Below, one piece after another: positions 53,019-63,775 of a stretch of 64,000 bases of DNA. A program made the position numbers and the translations under genes. Numbering within the stretch: the first letter of the stretch is position 1; each line of letters begins with the position of its first letter. The notes under the pieces are model-generated. The model saw nothing but the letters and a program-made list of their open reading frames with translations. It did no database searches and had not been told where the DNA came from. This DNA comes from Bacteroidota bacterium (lineage in GTDB: Bacteria > Bacteroidota > Bacteroidia > Bacteroidales > Tenuifilaceae): the NCBI GenBank assembly GCA_029560875.1, contig JAKQKB010000176.1, positions 1 to 64,000 of the forward strand, given 5' to 3'.

Positions 53019-54284
53019 ATGGAAACAATATCAATAAATAAATCGAAACAAAGTCAAGTTAAAGAGAGTCAGTTGATTCAACGTCAGGTTATAGGTCTGT
53101 TCGGGTTTGGAACCGTAGGGCAGGGGCTTTACCACGTATTACAGGGTGTGCCAGCATCAAAGGCGTATATCAAGAAAATCTGCGTGAAGCAAGAGTTTAA
53201 GGAGCGACCAGTTGACAAGAAACTTATCACTTTCGACCCAAACGTAATTCTTGATGACCCAGAAATCAACCTTGTGGTTGAGTTAATTGATAATGCTGAT
53301 GATGCATACAAATTTGTGAAAGCATCGTTGCTTTTGGGTAAGAGCGTTGTGTCGGGGAATAAAACAATGCTTTCGCATCATTTAGATGAGTTAATTCGTA
53401 TTCAGCGCGAAACAGGTAGCGCTTTGCTCTACGATGCATCGGCTTGTGGCAGCATACCTGTTATCCGTAACCTTGAGGAGTACTACGATAACGATTTGCT
53501 GACTTCAATTCGGGGTATTCTGAATGGCTCATCAAACTTTATTCTATCGCGAATTTTTAATCACGGCGAGAGTTATAATATTGCGCTTAAAAAAGCGCAG
53601 GACTTGGGCTTTGCCGAGAGTAATCCGGCCTTCGATGTAATGGGTTTTGATGCACTTTATAAGTTAATCATTCTTACAGTGCACGGTTTCGGAACGTACA
53701 TTCATCCTAACGATGCTTTTTGTTACGGAATCCATAACCTATCAAAGTACGATATTCGCTATGCTCAGGAGCAAGGTAAGAAGATTAAGCTTGTTGCAAC
53801 ACTCCGAAAACTCGACAACGACAACTTTACCATATTTGTTTTGCCCACCCTTGTTGATTCCGACGATTACATTTACAATGTTGAGGACGAGTTCAACGGA
53901 GTTGTAATTGAGGGCGCCTACTACGATAAGCAGTTTATGTTTGGTAAGGGTGCTGGTGGATTCCCAACGGGCTCTGCTGTTTTAAGCGATATTTCGGCGC
54001 GTTTCCACAATTACCGTTACGAGTATAAAAAGTTAAATTTCTTTACTCCGCCAGCATACACAACTGATGTTACGCTGGAACTGTTTATCCGTTACCACGA
54101 TATGGTAGACCTTTCAATCTTCGATATTTATGAATTGATTGAGCGTTACAATGGGCCTGAGCATCGTTGGGTAATTGCAAAGGTTAAGCTCTCAACGCTG
54201 ATAAAAGTGAAGGATTTAATTCCAAAGTTGAATCTTTTTATCGCTTTTACTGGAAATTCGGATTTCAAAAGTGGTAACTTGTAA
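53019..54284 (+). CDS. hom: Homoserine dehydrogenase
   Basis: 421 residues. It reduces aspartate semialdehyde to homoserine with NAD(P)H. The Rossmann motif GLFGFGTVGQGLYHVL is near residue 27; NGSSNFILSRI and the catalytic GFAESNPAFDVMGFDALYKLIIL follow. It is monofunctional, with no aspartokinase domain; the last 80 residues do not form a clear ACT domain. The position inside the SAM-controlled operon suggests that methionine, rather than threonine, sets its level here. A second, aspartokinase-linked homoserine dehydrogenase probably exists elsewhere. Confidence 0.93.
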   Translation: METISINKSKQSQVKESQLIQRQVIGLFGFGTVGQGLYHVLQGVPASKAYIKKICVKQEFKERPVDKKLITFDPNVILDDPEINLVVELIDNADDAYKFVKASLLLGKSVVSGNKTMLSHHLDELIRIQRETGSALLYDASACGSIPVIRNLEEYYDNDLLTSIRGILNGSSNFILSRIFNHGESYNIALKKAQDLGFAESNPAFDVMGFDALYKLIILTVHGFGTYIHPNDAFCYGIHNLSKYDIRYAQEQGKKIKLVATLRKLDNDNFTIFVLPTLVDSDDYIYNVEDEFNGVVIEGAYYDKQFMFGKGAGGFPTGSAVLSDISARFHNYRYEYKKLNFFTPPAYTTDVTLELFIRYHDMVDLSIFDIYELIERYNGPEHRWVIAKVKLSTLIKVKDLIPKLNLFIAFTGNSDFKSGNL

Positions 54285-54373
54285 TTTAAGTGATTAGGCT
54301 AATAGTTATTGGTTATTAAGAGGATTTAATGTCACATGTAACTGGTCACTCGTCACTTTCTAAAGAAAACAAA

Positions 54374-57300
54374 ATGAAGAACAACATACTAACAGACCAA
54401 TTAAGCCAACGAATCCTCGTTCTGGATGGTGCAATGGGAACAATGATTCAGCGATTTAAACTACAGGAGGACGATTTCCGTGGTTCGCTATTCGCAAATC
54501 ATCCCCAGAACCTTAAGGGCGATAACGATTTGTTGGTTCTTACCCGGCCCGATGTAATTGAGTCAATACATCGCGATTACTTGGCTGCAGGTGCCGATAT
54601 TATTGAGACAAACACCTTCAACGCAACCACTATTTCGCAGGCCGATTACGGAATGCAGGATTGGGTTGAGAAAATTAACATTGAAGGGGCGCGTATTGCC
54701 CGCAAAGTTGCCGATGAATTTACTGCTCTGAATCCAAGTAAGCCAAGATTTGTGGCGGGTTCAATAGGGCCAACCAATCGCACCGCATCAATGTCGCCCG
54801 ATGTGAACAGGCCAGGCTATCGTTCTGTCACATTCTTCGATTTAGTTTTGGCTTACAGCCAGCAGGTTAGGGCGTTAATTGAGGGTGGTGTTGATATTCT
54901 TTTGGTTGAAACCATTTTCGATACGCTCAATGCCAAGGCAGCCCTTTTCGCAATATCCAATGTTTTGGATGAGTTGCAGAGAGATGTTCCCGTAATGGTT
55001 TCGGCAACTGTGGCCGATGTCAGTGGTCGTTTGCTAGCTGGTCAAACCTTGGATGCTTTTCTGACCTCGGTATCGCATTACCCTTTACTTAGCGTTGGTT
55101 TGAACTGTGCTTTTGGTGCTGAGCAGTTGTTGCCATATATCGAGGAACTATCGGCCAAGTCAAAGTTTAGAATAAGCGTTCACCCAAATGCTGGCTTGCC
55201 AAATCAACTTGGACAGTACGACCAATCGGCGGAGCAAATGTCAGTTGTTGTTGAGCGAATATTGAAGTCGAACTTGGTTAATATTGTTGGTGGTTGCTGC
55301 GGTACAACTCCTTTGCATATTGAGAAGATAGCAGGTTTGGTTGATAGCTACTCACCCCGACAAGTTCCTTCAATCCAAAAGTATACCCGATTATCAGGTT
55401 TGGAATTGCTGGAGATACGACCCGATACCAACTTTTTGAACATTGGCGAGCGTACCAATGTGGCTGGCTCCAAAAAGTTTGCAAAACTAATTGCCGATGG
55501 TAAGTATGCCGAGGCCATATCAGTTGCACGCGAGCAGGTTGATGGCGGTGCGCAGGCCATTGATATTTGTATGGACGATGCCCTGATTAATGCACCTCAA
55601 GCAATGACTGAGTTTTTGAATATGGTTGCATCGGAACCCGATATTGCTAAAGTTCCTGTGATGATTGATTCGTCGAGGTTTGAGGCAATAGAGGCTGGTT
55701 TGCAGTGTACACAGGGCAAAAGCATAGTTAACTCAATTAGTTTGAAGGAGGGCGAGGCGGAATTCATTCGTCGTGCTAAACTAATAAGGCAGTATGGAGC
55801 AGCAGTTGTGGTAATGCTTTTCGATGAAAATGGGCAGGCCACAACCACCGAGCATCGTATTGCTGTGGCAGAGCGTTCCTATAAACTTCTTACGCAAGTT
55901 GCGGGCTATGAGCCCGAGGATATCATTTTCGACCCCAATATTCTTGCAATTGGAACCGGAATGGTTGAACACGCATCGCAAGCTGTTAGTTTTATTGAAA
56001 CTTGCAAGTGGATTAAGCAAAATCTTCCTGGTGCAAAGGTTAGCGGCGGCGTTAGCAATTTATCGTTCTCGTTTAGGGGGAATAATGCCATTCGCGAGGC
56101 CATTCACTCAGTTTTTCTGTATCACGCTATAAATGCGGGAATGGATATGGGCATTGTGAATCCATCGCTTTTGCAGGTTTACTCGGAAATTGAGCCCGAT
56201 TTGTTGCAGTTGACTGAGGATTTAGTTTTAAATCGTAGACGCGATGCAACTGAGCGTTTGCTTGCATTTGCTCAAAATATCTCGCAGGAAAAAGTTGAGG
56301 AACATAAAATTCAGGAGTGGCGTAACGAACCGGTGGCTAAACGTTTACAGCACTCACTTGTAAAGGGAATTACCGATTTTATAGTTGACGATACCAACGA
56401 AGCATATCGTAATTTGGGCTCTGCAATTAGTGTGATTGAAGGCCCTTTGATGGAAGGAATGGCCGAAGTTGGCAATCTGTTTGGCTCAGGAAAAATGTTT
56501 CTTCCTCAGGTTGTGAAAAGCGCTAGGGTAATGAAGGCTGCCGTGGCAGTTCTTGAACCTTACCTGAATGGCACTGCTGAACTTGAGCAAAACCAAGCAC
56601 AGAAAGGCACAATTGTGCTTGCCACTGTCAAGGGCGATGTTCACGATATCGGGAAAAATATTGTGGGCGTTGTGTTGGCCTGTAACGGTTACCGAATTAT
56701 CGATTTGGGAGTAATGGTTCCAGTGGAGCGAATTATTGAGGAGATTGTGAAGAATAAAGCCGATATTTTGGGACTGAGTGGACTTATTACTCCCTCGCTC
56801 GACGAAATGGCCCACGTGGTTAGGGAATTGGAACGCAATAATATCAAAATTCCGGTTCTTATTGGAGGAGCAACCACATCGGAGTTGCATACTGCGCTGC
56901 GGATTGATACTGGCTATTCTGGGGCTGTGGTTCACGTAAAGGATGCATCGCAGGCCAGCGGAGTTGTGGCTAATCTTTTGAGTGACGAAAAGCGTCCCGC
57001 ATACATTAATCAGGTGAAAGATAATTACGCTAAGTTGCGAGAAACCTATAGCGCTAGGAATATATCCTTGATTTCGGTGGATGATGCCCGTCGCAACTCC
57101 TTGAAATTGAATTGGAATGCGTATAATCCACCTGTTCCTAAGCAAACTGGAATTATCAGGTTTGATAATTACTCTTTGAAAGAGATAAGAGAGTATATCG
57201 ATTGGACTTTCTATTTCTTTTCGTGGGATATCAATGGTAAATACCCCGAGATATTCAACGACCCGTTAAAAGGAGCGGAGGCAAAGCGTTTGTTCGATGA

Positions 57301-58042
57301 GGCTAATGCTTTACTCGATGAGATTGTTGAGGGGAAATTGCTAAAGGCCTCAGGTGTTGTTGGAGTTTTTCCAGCAGCAGCAAGCGGCGATGATATTTTT
57401 ATCTTTTCTGATGAATCGAGAAAGGAGATAAAGTCCAAGTTTTTCCAACTGCGTAATCAGGAGAAGAAGGACGATGGTTTGCCAAACCTCTGTTTGTCCG
57501 ATTTTATTGCACCTGTTGGCGCAAATGACGATTGGGTTGGATGCTTTGCAGTAACAGTTAGGCACGGAGCGGATGAGTTGGCCGAAAAATACCGTTCCGC
57601 CGGCGACGATTTTAAGGCGATAATGGTAAAAATTATTGCCGATAGGCTTGCTGAGGCCTTTGCGGAATTATTGCACCAAAAGATTCGTAGTGAGATATGG
57701 GCTTACAGCCCAGCCGAGGATTTGACCTTGCAGCAGATTCTGTCGGAGCGTTACAGTGGCATTCGTCCCGCACCGGGTTATCCTGCTTGCCCCGATCATC
57801 GTGGCAAACAGTTTATTTTCGATTTGCTCAATGTAACGCAAAACACAGGAATGACCTTAACCGAGAACCTCGCAATGAGTCCGGGGGCGTCGGTTGCGGG
57901 TTACTATTTCTCTCATCCCGAATCCAAGTACTTTACAGTGGGGAAAGTGTCGCAGGATCAGGTGCGCGATTATGCTCATCGTCTAGAGCTGAGCGTTGAG
58001 GAGGTTGAGAAGTTTATTCCAACGTATTTAGCCTACAGGTAA
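54374..58042 (+). CDS. metH: Cobalamin-dependent methionine synthase
   Basis: 1222 residues from the ATG at 54374; an ATG 45 bp upstream is less likely. It methylates homocysteine using methyl-tetrahydrofolate and B12. All four modules are visible: homocysteine domain (about 1-320; zinc Cys in [11 protein letters not shown] at about 243 and GGCCGT at about 307), pterin domain (from [16 protein letters not shown], about 352), B12 domain with [14 protein letters not shown] (about 754, cobalt His) after its helical cap, and the AdoMet activation domain (from about 910; [12 protein letters not shown] near 1130). Length is normal. It lies between hom and metF in the SAM-controlled operon. Confidence 0.97.
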   Translation: MKNNILTDQLSQRILVLDGAMGTMIQRFKLQEDDFRGSLFANHPQNLKGDNDLLVLTRPDVIESIHRDYLAAGADIIETNTFNATTISQADYGMQDWVEKINIEGARIARKVADEFTALNPSKPRFVAGSIGPTNRTASMSPDVNRPGYRSVTFFDLVLAYSQQVRALIEGGVDILLVETIFDTLNAKAALFAISNVLDELQRDVPVMVSATVADVSGRLLAGQTLDAFLTSVSHYPLLSVGLNCAFGAEQLLPYIEELSAKSKFRISVHPNAGLPNQLGQYDQSAEQMSVVVERILKSNLVNIVGGCCGTTPLHIEKIAGLVDSYSPRQVPSIQKYTRLSGLELLEIRPDTNFLNIGERTNVAGSKKFAKLIADGKYAEAISVAREQVDGGAQAIDICMDDALINAPQAMTEFLNMVASEPDIAKVPVMIDSSRFEAIEAGLQCTQGKSIVNSISLKEGEAEFIRRAKLIRQYGAAVVVMLFDENGQATTTEHRIAVAERSYKLLTQVAGYEPEDIIFDPNILAIGTGMVEHASQAVSFIETCKWIKQNLPGAKVSGGVSNLSFSFRGNNAIREAIHSVFLYHAINAGMDMGIVNPSLLQVYSEIEPDLLQLTEDLVLNRRRDATERLLAFAQNISQEKVEEHKIQEWRNEPVAKRLQHSLVKGITDFIVDDTNEAYRNLGSAISVIEGPLMEGMAEVGNLFGSGKMFLPQVVKSARVMKAAVAVLEPYLNGTAELEQNQAQKGTIVLATVKGDVHDIGKNIVGVVLACNGYRIIDLGVMVPVERIIEEIVKNKADILGLSGLITPSLDEMAHVVRELERNNIKIPVLIGGATTSELHTALRIDTGYSGAVVHVKDASQASGVVANLLSDEKRPAYINQVKDNYAKLRETYSARNISLISVDDARRNSLKLNWNAYNPPVPKQTGIIRFDNYSLKEIREYIDWTFYFFSWDINGKYPEIFNDPLKGAEAKRLFDEANALLDEIVEGKLLKASGVVGVFPAAASGDDIFIFSDESRKEIKSKFFQLRNQEKKDDGLPNLCLSDFIAPVGANDDWVGCFAVTVRHGADELAEKYRSAGDDFKAIMVKIIADRLAEAFAELLHQKIRSEIWAYSPAEDLTLQQILSERYSGIRPAPGYPACPDHRGKQFIFDLLNVTQNTGMTLTENLAMSPGASVAGYYFSHPESKYFTVGKVSQDQVRDYAHRLELSVEEVEKFIPTYLAYR

Positions 58043-58114
58043 AGCAGTTTCTACATTTCTGCGTAAGCAGGAATCTATTTTGCTTTTTTTGATTAACGAT
58101 TAATCTTACACGAA

Positions 58115-59068
58115 ATGAAAGTAATTAACATTCTAAAAAAGTCGAAATCAACGTTGTTCTCCTTTGAGTTGCTTCCTCCTCTAAAGGGTCATAACATTCA
58201 AACTATTTTTGATAGCATCGATAAGTTGGTTGAGTTCAATCCAGCATACATAAATATTACATACCACAAGGAAGAGGTCGTTTATAGACCGGACCCTTTT
58301 GGGGGAGTTGAGCCAGTGAAAGTGCGCCGTAGACCAGGAACCGTTGGGCTTTCAGCAGCAATTCAGCAGCGATACAAAATTGATGTTGTTCCACACCTTA
58401 TTTGTGGAGGTTTTGACACCCACGAAACCGAGGATGCGCTTATCGATTTGGACTTCCTTGGGATACAGAATGTGTTAGTTGTCCGTGGCGATGCCGATAA
58501 GATAACCGGAAAATTCGAACCCAAGAGGGGAGGGCATAGGTATGCTGTGGATTTGGTGCGTCAGGTGGAGAAGTTGAATAAGGGCATCTACCTTGAGAAT
58601 CTTATGGAAACCCCTAAGCAAACAGAGTTTTGTGTTGGAGTTGCAGGTTATCCAGAGAAGCATCCAGAGTCACCCAATTTTGAATCGGATATTAAGCATT
58701 TAAAGGCAAAGGTCGATGCCGGCGCAAGTTATATTGTCACTCAGCTCTTCTTTGATAATTCCAAGTATTTCAAATTTGTTGAAAGTTGTAGGAATGCAGG
58801 CATTAAAGTCCCAATAATTCCTGGAGTTAAACCAATATCAATAAAGGAGCATATTAGTTTGTTGCCCAAAGTATTTGGTGTTCAAATTCCGCAGGAACTA
58901 GTAAGTGCTGTTGAGAAATGTGAAACAAACCGTGAGGTGTACGAATTGGGCATAGAGTGGGCAATTAATCAGGCAAAGGAACTTAAGAGTGCCAATGTAC
59001 CTGCAATACATTTTTACACTATGGGCAAATCCAACAATATTGCTAGGATTGCAAGTGCTGTTTTTTAA
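58115..59068 (+). CDS. metF: 5,10-methylenetetrahydrofolate reductase
   Basis: 317 residues, TIM-barrel flavoprotein. It makes the methyl-tetrahydrofolate used by MetH. Signs: FSFELLPP near the start (catalytic Glu), NITYHKEE, VVPHLICGGF, NVLVVRGDADK, and ASYIVTQLFFDNSKYFKFVESCRNAGIKVPIIPGVKPI. Length matches the bacterial family. It is 72 bp downstream of metH and probably ends the operon; no clear terminator follows. Confidence 0.95.
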   Translation: MKVINILKKSKSTLFSFELLPPLKGHNIQTIFDSIDKLVEFNPAYINITYHKEEVVYRPDPFGGVEPVKVRRRPGTVGLSAAIQQRYKIDVVPHLICGGFDTHETEDALIDLDFLGIQNVLVVRGDADKITGKFEPKRGGHRYAVDLVRQVEKLNKGIYLENLMETPKQTEFCVGVAGYPEKHPESPNFESDIKHLKAKVDAGASYIVTQLFFDNSKYFKFVESCRNAGIKVPIIPGVKPISIKEHISLLPKVFGVQIPQELVSAVEKCETNREVYELGIEWAINQAKELKSANVPAIHFYTMGKSNNIARIASAVF

Positions 59069-59155
59069 CATATTCGTTATAAAACTTGCTTTTAATTTGA
59101 ATATGCCTTAACTTCAACATGCGAGATTTATCTCAATTTTTTGAATACTAAGTAT

Positions 59156-60841
59156 ATGGATAATAATTCGACATTCGATAATAAGGATAACTTCAAAAAA
59201 GCCAATCAAAATTTAGAGCGAAAATATCGGTTGCTTTTTGAGAAATCGCCTGTTGGAATCTTTCAGTTTGACAATAATGCAATCATAATAGACTGTAACG
59301 ATAGATTTATTGATATACTAAAGTCAAGCCGAGAAAAGGTTATCGGGCTCGATATGCATAATTTGAAAGATAAGTCTGTTCTGAATGCTTGTTTAGATGC
59401 TATTAAAGGAGTTCAAGGATTTTACGAAGGAGTATACCATGTTACCACCAGCGATGCAATAATATCTGTTAGTTTAAAGACTGTTCCATTTATTGTTGAT
59501 GGAACCGATGATATGCAAGGAGGCATTGGAATAGTTGAGGATATTACGGAGCGTGTAAAAGCCGACGAAGTACTTAAGAAGAAGGAACAAGATTTCCGTA
59601 TACTTTCATCGCTTACCACCGATGCTGCTTCGGTGTTAAGTTTTAACCCCGATGGAACTTTCAATAGGCAGTGGCTTAGCGATAGTTTGCTACATACCGT
59701 TGGCTATACTCCCGACGAAATAGATTCCTTTGAGAAGTGGGCAAATATTGTTCACCCTGATGATATTCTTCCCTACAAAGAGGCCGTGGGAAAAATAATG
59801 CAAGGCCAAAAGGTGTCGTTGGATTTCAGAATTATTGACAAGAAAGGGAAAATGTTTTGGGTTAACAATACGGTTTTCCCTGAGTATGATGAATCTGGGC
59901 GTCCTGTAAGGTTGATTAGTGCGTTAAAGGATATTACTGCAGAGAAAGAAGCAGAAATAGCCCTTAGCTATCAGCGTAATTTGCTCGATACAATAATTAA
60001 TATTGCCCCTGTGGGTATTTGGCTATCTAAGCCCGATGGCTCATATCCAATCATCAACAAAAACTTTTCTGAATTAATAGGCTATGGCACATCAATGTTC
60101 TCAATGACTTCGGAGGAGTTAGAGCACTGCCGGAAAAGTGATGATGTGGCTTTAAAATCAGATGAACCAATAGAGACCGAGGAGGAAATAACCTTTACCG
60201 ATGGAAATAAGCATACCATTAAAGTGTTTAAACGTAGAGTTTTTGATGTAAACGGTTCTGTTCTTGGTGTACTCGGTATTTCTACTGATATTACAGAGCG
60301 CAAGCGTTACGAGAAAGCTCTTGTTGAAGCATTGGAGAAGGCAGAGGAATCCGATAGGTTAAAATCTGCATTTCTTGCAAATATGAGTCACGAAATTCGT
60401 ACCCCGCTCAATGGTATTATTGGATTTTCTAAGTATTTGAGGAATTTCCCAGATACTAATCGAGAAGAAACTTTGAAGTTTCTTAATATTATATGTAACA
60501 GTGCCGACCATTTGTTGAATCTTATCAACGATATTATTGATATTTCGAAGATTGAAGTGGGACAGTTAAAAATTGCACCAGAGTCAATCAACCTCAACGC
60601 CTTGCTTAATGAGATTTATACCTTTTACTACTCAGCAAATCCCGATTTGTCGAAGCGTGGCGTTAGCTTTAGGATTACAACCTCGCTTTCCGATGCTGAA
60701 TCGAGTATTGTTGTAGACAAGGTTCGACTGCGCCAAATCCTAAATAATTTAATTGGTAATGCGCTGAAATTTACAAAGGATGGAAGTGTTGAGTTTGGCT
60801 ACGAACTAGCCCCCGACAAGAATTATGTACGGTTTTTGTAA
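59156..60841 (+). CDS. PAS hybrid histidine kinase, N-terminal part before a frameshift
   Basis: From the ATG at 59156 (a TTG 15 bp earlier also opens the frame) to a stop at 60839-60841, 561 residues. No signal peptide or membrane helix, so the kinase is probably cytoplasmic. Three PAS domains are visible (about 20-140, 145-270 and 275-390), each ending in a DIT-type motif. HisKA follows with [27 protein letters not shown], and the ATPase domain starts with the N box ([16 protein letters not shown]). It stops in the middle of the ATPase fold at NYVRF. The missing half continues in another frame from 60838, so one base has been lost in a T run at about 60832-60837. Confidence 0.88.
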   Translation: MDNNSTFDNKDNFKKANQNLERKYRLLFEKSPVGIFQFDNNAIIIDCNDRFIDILKSSREKVIGLDMHNLKDKSVLNACLDAIKGVQGFYEGVYHVTTSDAIISVSLKTVPFIVDGTDDMQGGIGIVEDITERVKADEVLKKKEQDFRILSSLTTDAASVLSFNPDGTFNRQWLSDSLLHTVGYTPDEIDSFEKWANIVHPDDILPYKEAVGKIMQGQKVSLDFRIIDKKGKMFWVNNTVFPEYDESGRPVRLISALKDITAEKEAEIALSYQRNLLDTIINIAPVGIWLSKPDGSYPIINKNFSELIGYGTSMFSMTSEELEHCRKSDDVALKSDEPIETEEEITFTDGNKHTIKVFKRRVFDVNGSVLGVLGISTDITERKRYEKALVEALEKAEESDRLKSAFLANMSHEIRTPLNGIIGFSKYLRNFPDTNREETLKFLNIICNSADHLLNLINDIIDISKIEVGQLKIAPESINLNALLNEIYTFYYSANPDLSKRGVSFRITTSLSDAESSIVVDKVRLRQILNNLIGNALKFTKDGSVEFGYELAPDKNYVRFL

Positions 60842-61485
60842 AGGACACCGGGATAGGAATCCCTAAGGATAAGATTGAACTGATATTCCAGCGTTTCCGC
60901 CAGGCCGATATAGATATAACCAAAAAGTTTGGAGGAACAGGGCTTGGGTTGGCAATATCAAAATCGTTGGTGGACTTAATGGGTGGTAATATTTGGGTTG
61001 ATTCTCAACCTGAAATTGGGTCTACTTTCTACTTCACTTTACCATTCATAAAAACTGCCATACCTGTTGCCAAATCCGATACCCAATTCGAATTCAATGA
61101 GGTAATGGATAAACTTAAGGGGAAACGGATTTTGATTGCCGAGGATGATACCAATAGTTTATTTTACCTGAAAACTGTGTTGCAGAACGCTGGCATAGCT
61201 TGCTTGGAAGCGCTAAATGGTCGCGATGCAGTTAACCTATTCCTCAAAAACCCAGATGTTGACTTAATTCTTATGGATTTAAAAATGCCAGAACTTAGTG
61301 GTTTTGAGGCCATAAAAGAAATTCGCAAGGTAAGTCCAAAAGTCCCAATAATAGTTCAAACCGCACACGTATTCAACGACGAGAAAGTTTTATGTAACGC
61401 AATGGGGTGCAACAACTTTATATCGAAACCCGTAGATGTAAATGTTCTATTTAGCGCCTTAATTCAATTGATTGGGAAAAGGTAA
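60838..61485 (+). CDS. PAS hybrid histidine kinase, C-terminal part after the frameshift
   Basis: The second half of the broken kinase, open from 60838 in the frame of an internal ATG at 60949. It resumes exactly where the first part stops: [44 protein letters not shown] gives the G1, F and G2 boxes. A receiver domain follows (about the last 125 residues: [14 protein letters not shown] with its acidic pair, [17 protein letters not shown] with the phospho-acceptor Asp, QTAH and a conserved Lys in FISKPV). If translated alone from 60949 it would be a partial ATPase plus receiver. An intact protein would have about 775 residues. Confidence 0.85.
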   Translation, partial: VKDTGIGIPKDKIELIFQRFRQADIDITKKFGGTGLGLAISKSLVDLMGGNIWVDSQPEIGSTFYFTLPFIKTAIPVAKSDTQFEFNEVMDKLKGKRILIAEDDTNSLFYLKTVLQNAGIACLEALNGRDAVNLFLKNPDVDLILMDLKMPELSGFEAIKEIRKVSPKVPIIVQTAHVFNDEKVLCNAMGCNNFISKPVDVNVLFSALIQLIGKR

Positions 61486-61953
61486 TTAAAGCGTTTTCTC
61501 AAAAATTATTTTCACAAACTCTTCCTTTGGTGGAGGCGCAATGCCTTTATTCTCAAATCCATTCTCCTCAAGTAAGCAAACAATCGATTTGTCGTCAACA
61601 GGAATATAACCCGTGATGACTTTATATTTGTTGTCCTTTGCAAAGTCTAAAGCAAAAGTTAATAGTTGATGTGCTAAACCTTTCTTTTGAAATGCAGGGT
61701 AAATTGCTAACCTACTTAATGTTAGGGTTTGCTTATTGGTTTCGTCAGGTTTAAGAGTTATTGTTCCAACAGGAACGTGGTTGTAGAAAACAACGTAAAC
61801 GAAGCCCTTCTCTATATCAGTGGCAATTTCATTAAAATCGGCCATGCTATTGTTCCAGTACTTAACGCCCTTTTCGAGCAGTTGACGGGAGCATTCTCTT
61901 ATTATGTAAAGCACCGCCAATAGTTGGTGCTTTTGGGCCTTGGATATTTCCAT
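61486..61953 (-). CDS. GNAT family N-acetyltransferase
   Basis: 155 residues. The GNAT fold is indicated by the acetyl-CoA-binding segment RLAIYPAFQKKGLAHQLLTFALDFAKDNKYKVITG (Q-x-x-G-x-A) and the strand before it (VGTITLKPDE). The N-terminus (AVLYIIRECSRQLLEKGVKYWNNSMADFNEIATDI) resembles small-molecule acetyltransferases. The substrate is unknown. It ends one base after the stop of the convergent kinase and lies 2 bp downstream of the amidohydrolase gene, so the two form one unit. Confidence 0.85.
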   Translation of the reverse strand: MEISKAQKHQLLAVLYIIRECSRQLLEKGVKYWNNSMADFNEIATDIEKGFVYVVFYNHVPVGTITLKPDETNKQTLTLSRLAIYPAFQKKGLAHQLLTFALDFAKDNKYKVITGYIPVDDKSIVCLLEENGFENKGIAPPPKEEFVKIIFEKTL

Positions 61954-61955
61954 AT

Positions 61956-63590
61956 CTATTGGTTTACATCGTATACCTTTTCACCATTTATATAAGTTTG
62001 CTGAACTTTAATGTAGGGTACATCCTTAATGGAGTCGTTCATCAAATCAAAATCTAGCACAACGAAATCGGCAAATTTTCCAACTTCAAGGCTACCCTTG
62101 ATATTTTCCTCAAAGGCCGATTTTACTGCCCAAATTGTCATAGCGCGGAGCGCTTGCTCGCGTGTAAGAGCATTCTCCATTTGGAATCCGTCCTTGGGCT
62201 CGCCGTTAAAGTGTTGGCGAACTACCCCTGAATAGAATCCGTAGAGTGGATTTATATGCTCAATTGGAAAATCGCTTCCGTTGGGCAACCATCCATTCTG
62301 CTGGAGCAATTCCTGATATGCGTATGCATACTTGATTCTATCGCCCAAACGCTCGTTGGCCCAATCCATATCCGATGTTGCGTGTGTGGTTTGGATTGAT
62401 GGAATAATATTGTACTTACCGTATCGAGGCATATCCTGTGGATCAACTACCTGTGAATGCTCAATTCTCCAGCGCTTATCGTTGTTCTCATCTAGATATT
62501 TTGAGTATATATCAATCATTAATCTAACGGCTGCATCGCCAATACAGTGCGTGCAAACCTGGTAGCCAGCATCGCTTGCAATTTTGCATACAGAGTCAAG
62601 TTTTTCGGTTGTTTCAACTTGAATTCCAATGTTTTTGGGGTCATCGGAGTATGGTTTTAACAGTAACGCTCCGCGTGAGCCTAGAGCCCCGTCAGCATAT
62701 ATTTTAATTGAACGTACGGTTAGCCAGTCTGTTTGGTAAACTCCTTTATTTACAAAAGTTTCGTAATTCGATTTTGTTGGGTTGAGCCAAGCATTAATTC
62801 GCATTTTTAGCGAGCCACTCTTCTGTAACGAATCAACAAGAAAAACTTCATCGGTATCCAATCCTGCATCGTGAACTCCTGTTAGTCCAACTGCAAAGCA
62901 GTTCTTTTGTGCGTTGATTAATGCATTGGTTTTTTCCTCTTTTGTTGACTCAGGAATACATTTACGCACAAGCTCCATTGCGTTATCAACCAGAACTCCT
63001 GTAGGTTTTCCATTGACTTTAATGATTTCACCACCATTGATGGTTGTTTTGGCGGTAATACCTGCTATCTCAAGCGCTTTTTGATTGGCTATTGCAGCGT
63101 GGCCATCAATTCTAACAATGTAAACGGGTTTGTCGGGGAAAGCCTTGTTGAGTAGTTCGTTTGTGGGGAATTGCTTTACAGCCCACTCGTTCTGGTTCCA
63201 ACCTCTACCTTTCACCCACTCTGTGGAGTATCGGTTTTGGTTTTCAACTAATCGCTTTACAACCTCTTCCCAATTCTTTGCACCCGCCAACCAAGCGTTC
63301 GGTAAACCAAGTCCATAGCCTAAAAAATGACAGTGGGGGTCAATAAACCCAGGGTAAATGTATTTTCCAGTAGCATCAAAAGTGTTTGTCGATTCGTACT
63401 TTTTCTCTATAGTTTCTTTTTCGCCAATAGCAACAATTTTTCCATTGCTTATGGCCATACTACTATGGACTGTAAAGGCGGAGTCAACTGAGTATATTTT
63501 TGCGTTAGTTACAATTAAATCAACTTTTTCGCGTTTAATACAAGCCATTGCTGAGATTGCGGTTAGGATTATTAATGTATTTTTAATCAT
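61956..63590 (-). CDS. Amidohydrolase family lipoprotein (YtcJ-like)
   Basis: 544 residues. A lipoprotein signal ends at Cys17 (AISAMAC). The rest is a YtcJ-like metal-dependent hydrolase: a beta domain (DLIVTNAKIYSVD ... VAIGEKETIEK), the metal site HCH in YPGFIDPHCHFLGYG, GRGWNQNEW, a central barrel with HDAGLD, ADGALGSRGALLLKPY, CTHCIGDAAVRLMIDIY, EHSQVV, and NGSDFPIEHINPLYGFYSGVVR near the end. The substrate is unknown; relatives act on amides and cyclic compounds. Translation is likely coupled with the GNAT gene 2 bp downstream. Confidence 0.9.
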   Translation of the reverse strand: MIKNTLIILTAISAMACIKREKVDLIVTNAKIYSVDSAFTVHSSMAISNGKIVAIGEKETIEKKYESTNTFDATGKYIYPGFIDPHCHFLGYGLGLPNAWLAGAKNWEEVVKRLVENQNRYSTEWVKGRGWNQNEWAVKQFPTNELLNKAFPDKPVYIVRIDGHAAIANQKALEIAGITAKTTINGGEIIKVNGKPTGVLVDNAMELVRKCIPESTKEEKTNALINAQKNCFAVGLTGVHDAGLDTDEVFLVDSLQKSGSLKMRINAWLNPTKSNYETFVNKGVYQTDWLTVRSIKIYADGALGSRGALLLKPYSDDPKNIGIQVETTEKLDSVCKIASDAGYQVCTHCIGDAAVRLMIDIYSKYLDENNDKRWRIEHSQVVDPQDMPRYGKYNIIPSIQTTHATSDMDWANERLGDRIKYAYAYQELLQQNGWLPNGSDFPIEHINPLYGFYSGVVRQHFNGEPKDGFQMENALTREQALRAMTIWAVKSAFEENIKGSLEVGKFADFVVLDFDLMNDSIKDVPYIKVQQTYINGEKVYDVNQ

Positions 63591-63775
63591 TGGTTTAAAA
63601 GTTCAGGGTTACTAGAAAAACCAAATTTAATCTTTTGTTTTGAATTATAAAATGATGTTGAATTTTGTAAAATCATGAGTATGCAATACCTTGATGTGTT
63701 AGTAACTCAATAACTCAATCCCCTTATAACCGACTAACCAAAAAAATCTGTAGTTTTGAATTTTTAAAATAGATA

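Noticed and set aside
56486-57145. 219-residue minus-strand frame inside metH
   Set aside because: It is antisense to the B12 domain and linker of metH, with His/Asn-rich shadow composition and no family features.
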